This document shows positions 61,855 to 64,000 of a stretch of DNA of 64,000 bases, one piece after another (position 1 is the stretch's first letter; each line of letters starts with the position of its first letter). This DNA comes from Erwinia endophytica. GTDB lineage: Bacteria; Pseudomonadota; Gammaproteobacteria; Enterobacterales; Enterobacteriaceae. Below the pieces are notes generated by a model. It was given only the letters and a program-made list of their open reading frames with translations, was not told the DNA's origin and made no database searches. The translations under genes were made by a program, and so were the position numbers. The stretch lies in contig NZ_RQVV01000032.1 in NCBI RefSeq assembly GCF_009295515.1, positions 1-64,000 on the forward strand. The letters run 5' to 3'.

Positions 61855-62676
61855 TTAAATGCCGTCGCCAAACTCAAAGCCCGGCACCATGCCGTTAAAA
61901 TGCTGATCCATATCCATTGACGGCTTATCGCTGTTCGGCTTACCGACGATACGTGCCGGTACGCCAGCCGCGGTGGTATGTGGCGGAACGGGTTGCAGCA
62001 CGACGGAACCCGCGCCAATTTTCGCACCACACCCCACCTCGATATTGCCGAGGATCTTGGCGCCCGCACCAATCATCACCCCTTCACGAATTTTAGGATG
62101 GCGATCGCCCGTGGTTTTACCAGTACCACCTAACGTAACCGACTGCAAAATTGACACATCATCTTCGATAACAGCCGTTTCACCCACCACAATACCGGTA
62201 GCATGATCAAGCATAATGCCACGCCCTATTTTGGCGGCAGGATGAATATCCACAGCAAAAGATACCGATACTTCGTTCTGTAGGTAGACAGCCAACGCCC
62301 GCCGCCCCTCATTCCATAGCCAGTGGCCTATACGATAAGCCTGCAAAGCATGAAACCCCTTCAGGTACAGCAACGGCGTAGAGTATTTATCAATGGCGGG
62401 ATCACGCTGACGCACAGCTTCAATATCGCAGGCGGCCGATTGGATCATCGAAGGATCTTGCTGATACGCTTCCTGTACGATCTCACGAATAGCAATAGCG
62501 GGCATAATGGGGTTAGCCAGTTTATTCGCCAGCATGTAGCTCAGCGCACTGCCCAGATTGTCATGTTTTAACAGTGTAGCGTGGTAAAAACTGGCCAACA
62601 TCGGTTCGCAGTCCACCAGGGCCCATGCTTCCGCTTTAATATAATCCCAGACCAGCTCAGGTTCTACACACGGCAT
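61855..62676 (-). CDS. cysE: Serine O-acetyltransferase CysE
   Basis: Acetylates serine for cysteine synthesis and is feedback-inhibited by cysteine. It has 273 residues from the ATG at 62676 (MPCVEPELVWDYIKAE), as in E. coli; the longer frame to 62781 would overlap gpsA. The left-handed beta-helix hexapeptide repeats include the catalytic His158 in IMLDHATGIVVGE, and the C-terminal tail ends FEFGDGI, the segment that docks on CysK. Confidence 0.97.
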   Translation of the reverse strand: MPCVEPELVWDYIKAEAWALVDCEPMLASFYHATLLKHDNLGSALSYMLANKLANPIMPAIAIREIVQEAYQQDPSMIQSAACDIEAVRQRDPAIDKYSTPLLYLKGFHALQAYRIGHWLWNEGRRALAVYLQNEVSVSFAVDIHPAAKIGRGIMLDHATGIVVGETAVIEDDVSILQSVTLGGTGKTTGDRHPKIREGVMIGAGAKILGNIEVGCGAKIGAGSVVLQPVPPHTTAAGVPARIVGKPNSDKPSMDMDQHFNGMVPGFEFGDGI

Positions 62677-62743
62677 TACTCTCTCCCCATCAAATATAGC
62701 GTCCGGTGGACGCCGGTACGCTAAGACGCAGGGCTTCCCTGTT

Positions 62744-63763
62744 TCAGTTGGCGCTGTTTTCGTCTTTTCTGCTGCGCCCAAGCAAACTTAATGCTGCCTC
62801 TCGCGCATTTTTTTCGCAATACAATACCTGATAAATTTGCTCAGTTATTGGCATTTCCACACCACAACGCGCGGCCAGAGCCTTAACTTCTTTGGTATTT
62901 CTGAAACCCTCCACCACCTGGCCAATGGTGGTCTGTGCCGTCTCAACATCCATCCCCTGCCCCAGCATCATGCCAAAACGGCGATTGCGTGACTGGTTAT
63001 CGGTGCAGGTCAGCACCAAATCGCCAAGACCCGCCATCCCCATAAAGGTGGTTGGATCGGCACCCAGCGCGATACCCAGACGGGTCATTTCCGCCAGGCC
63101 TCGGGTAATCAGCGCCGTACGCGCATTGGCGCCAAAACCAATACCGTCGGAAATCCCCGCACCAATAGCGATGACGTTTTTTACTGCTCCACCCAACTGG
63201 ACGCCGATGAAATCAGGATTGTTATAAACCCGAAAGCTTTTACCACAGTGCAGCAGCGTTTGCAGATCATCGGCGAACACCGCATCGGTCGCGGCCAGGG
63301 CAATGGCTGTAGGCAATCCCGCTGCCAGTTCTTTAGCAAAAGTTGGGCCGGAAATGACCGCCAGCGGGATCGCTTCGCCGAGGATCTCACGGGCGACTTC
63401 CTGCAATAATCGTCCCGTCTCTTTCTCCAGGCCTTTGGTAGCCCAGACAATGCGTGAGTCAGCACGCAGATGCGGTTTGATTTGCTGTAACACATCGCCA
63501 AACACATGACTGGGTACGACCACCAGCAGATCGCGACTGGCCGCAATAGCGGTCGCCAAATCAGTTTCAAGGCGGAGAGAATCAGGAAAAGGGGCATCGG
63601 GCAGAAAAGCCACATTACAACGGTCAGCCTGGAGTTGCGCCTGATGTTGTGGATTATGACCCCACATCACTACATTGTGGCCGTTACGTGCCAACGTAAT
63701 GGCCAAAGCGGTGCCGTACGAGCCGGCACCGATGACGCTCATTGAAGCATTAGCTTTCAGCAT
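62744..63763 (-). CDS. gpsA: Glycerol-3-phosphate dehydrogenase (NAD(P)+) GpsA
   Basis: Makes sn-glycerol-3-phosphate from dihydroxyacetone phosphate for phospholipid synthesis. It has 339 residues (E. coli 339). The cofactor motif [12 protein letters not shown] is at the N-terminus, and the catalytic Lys is in [14 protein letters not shown]. Its start overlaps the secB stop by one base, which suggests translational coupling in secB-gpsA-cysE. Confidence 0.97.
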   Translation of the reverse strand: MLKANASMSVIGAGSYGTALAITLARNGHNVVMWGHNPQHQAQLQADRCNVAFLPDAPFPDSLRLETDLATAIAASRDLLVVVPSHVFGDVLQQIKPHLRADSRIVWATKGLEKETGRLLQEVAREILGEAIPLAVISGPTFAKELAAGLPTAIALAATDAVFADDLQTLLHCGKSFRVYNNPDFIGVQLGGAVKNVIAIGAGISDGIGFGANARTALITRGLAEMTRLGIALGADPTTFMGMAGLGDLVLTCTDNQSRNRRFGMMLGQGMDVETAQTTIGQVVEGFRNTKEVKALAARCGVEMPITEQIYQVLYCEKNAREAALSLLGRSRKDENSAN

Positions 63764-64000
63764 CAGGCATCCTGTTGCGGTGTGGCGCCTTCGTTTGACT
63801 GCTGAAGATAATTCATAAACAGCGCGTCAAAATTAACCGGGGCCAGATTCAACTGCGGGAAAGTACCGCGGGAAACCAGGTTGGTAATGCATTCGCGTGC
63901 ATACGGAAAAAGAATATTTGGACAATATGCACCCAGGCAATGCGCCATCTGGTTGCCTTCGATTCCGGAGATGGAGAAGATCCCTGCCTGCTGTACTTCA
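63763..64000 (-). CDS. secB: Protein-export chaperone SecB (5' end outside the window)
   Basis: Tetrameric cytoplasmic chaperone that delivers precursors to SecA. Only the last 78 codons are present, from [17 protein letters not shown] through [19 protein letters not shown] to the end ATPQQDA. The sequence is nearly identical to E. coli SecB up to the variable tail. The frame is open to the right edge. Confidence 0.95.
   Translation of the reverse strand, partial: EVQQAGIFSISGIEGNQMAHCLGAYCPNILFPYARECITNLVSRGTFPQLNLAPVNFDALFMNYLQQSNEGATPQQDA

Overview
The window is a chromosomal segment of a gamma-proteobacterium of the order Enterobacterales. Nearly every housekeeping protein matches its Escherichia coli counterpart in length and sequence, but gene order differs. 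argG (the short, 404-residue type) lies inside the arginine cluster, metF sits directly beside ppc, a hybrid peroxiredoxin-glutaredoxin gene faces oxyR, and cpxRA is followed by trmL-cysE-gpsA-secB. This fits the Erwiniaceae/Pectobacteriaceae/Yersiniaceae side of the order better than E. coli. I cannot name the genus from sequence alone.

Layout. 1-290: leader and promoters of a ribosomal RNA operon that leaves the window leftwards, just downstream of murI. 0.3-6.8 kb: murI, trmA, yijD-fabR, sthA, oxyR and the hybrid peroxiredoxin. 7.0-12.9 kb: arginine biosynthesis (argCBGH divergent from argE, with paired ARG boxes). 13.2-21.2 kb: ppc and the methionine genes metF, metBL and metJ, with met boxes. 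21.5-25.5 kb: a two-partner secretion locus, an outer-membrane transporter and a short repeat-rich exoprotein. 25.8-34.4 kb: rpmE, priA, cytR, ftsN, hslVU, menA and rraA. 34.5-35.3 kb: a decayed IS6-family element. 35.3-42.5 kb: zapB, glpFKX, fpr, yiiR, yiiQ and tpiA. 42.5-51.1 kb: an accessory block between tpiA and cdh (mqo, a LysE-type exporter with a divergent MocR regulator, a broken glutathione transferase, a PhzF protein, an SDR, a LysR regulator and yhjD). 51.1-55.3 kb: cdh, sbp, pfkA and fieF. 55.3-58.5 kb: a second accessory interval with two broken SMR efflux genes, IS remnants and an orphan tail fibre/chaperone pair. 58.6-64 kb: cpxP, cpxRA, trmL, cysE, gpsA and the 3' part of secB.

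Regulatory sites read directly include rrn P1/P2 and boxA, an OxyR site, ARG boxes, two met-box arrays, a sigma-32 promoter before hslV, GlpR operators before glpF, a CpxR box between cpxP and cpxR, and a perfect inverted repeat between the exporter and MocR genes.

Most of the window is ordinary core genome. The parts most worth attention are the short TpsA exoprotein with its Asp/Ser/Thr-rich 15-residue tandem repeats, the fieF-cpxP interval where an IS end sits exactly at the break in mdtI beside an orphan tail-fibre cassette, and the tpiA-cdh block. I found no CRISPR array, tRNA gene, intact prophage or clearly new multi-gene system.
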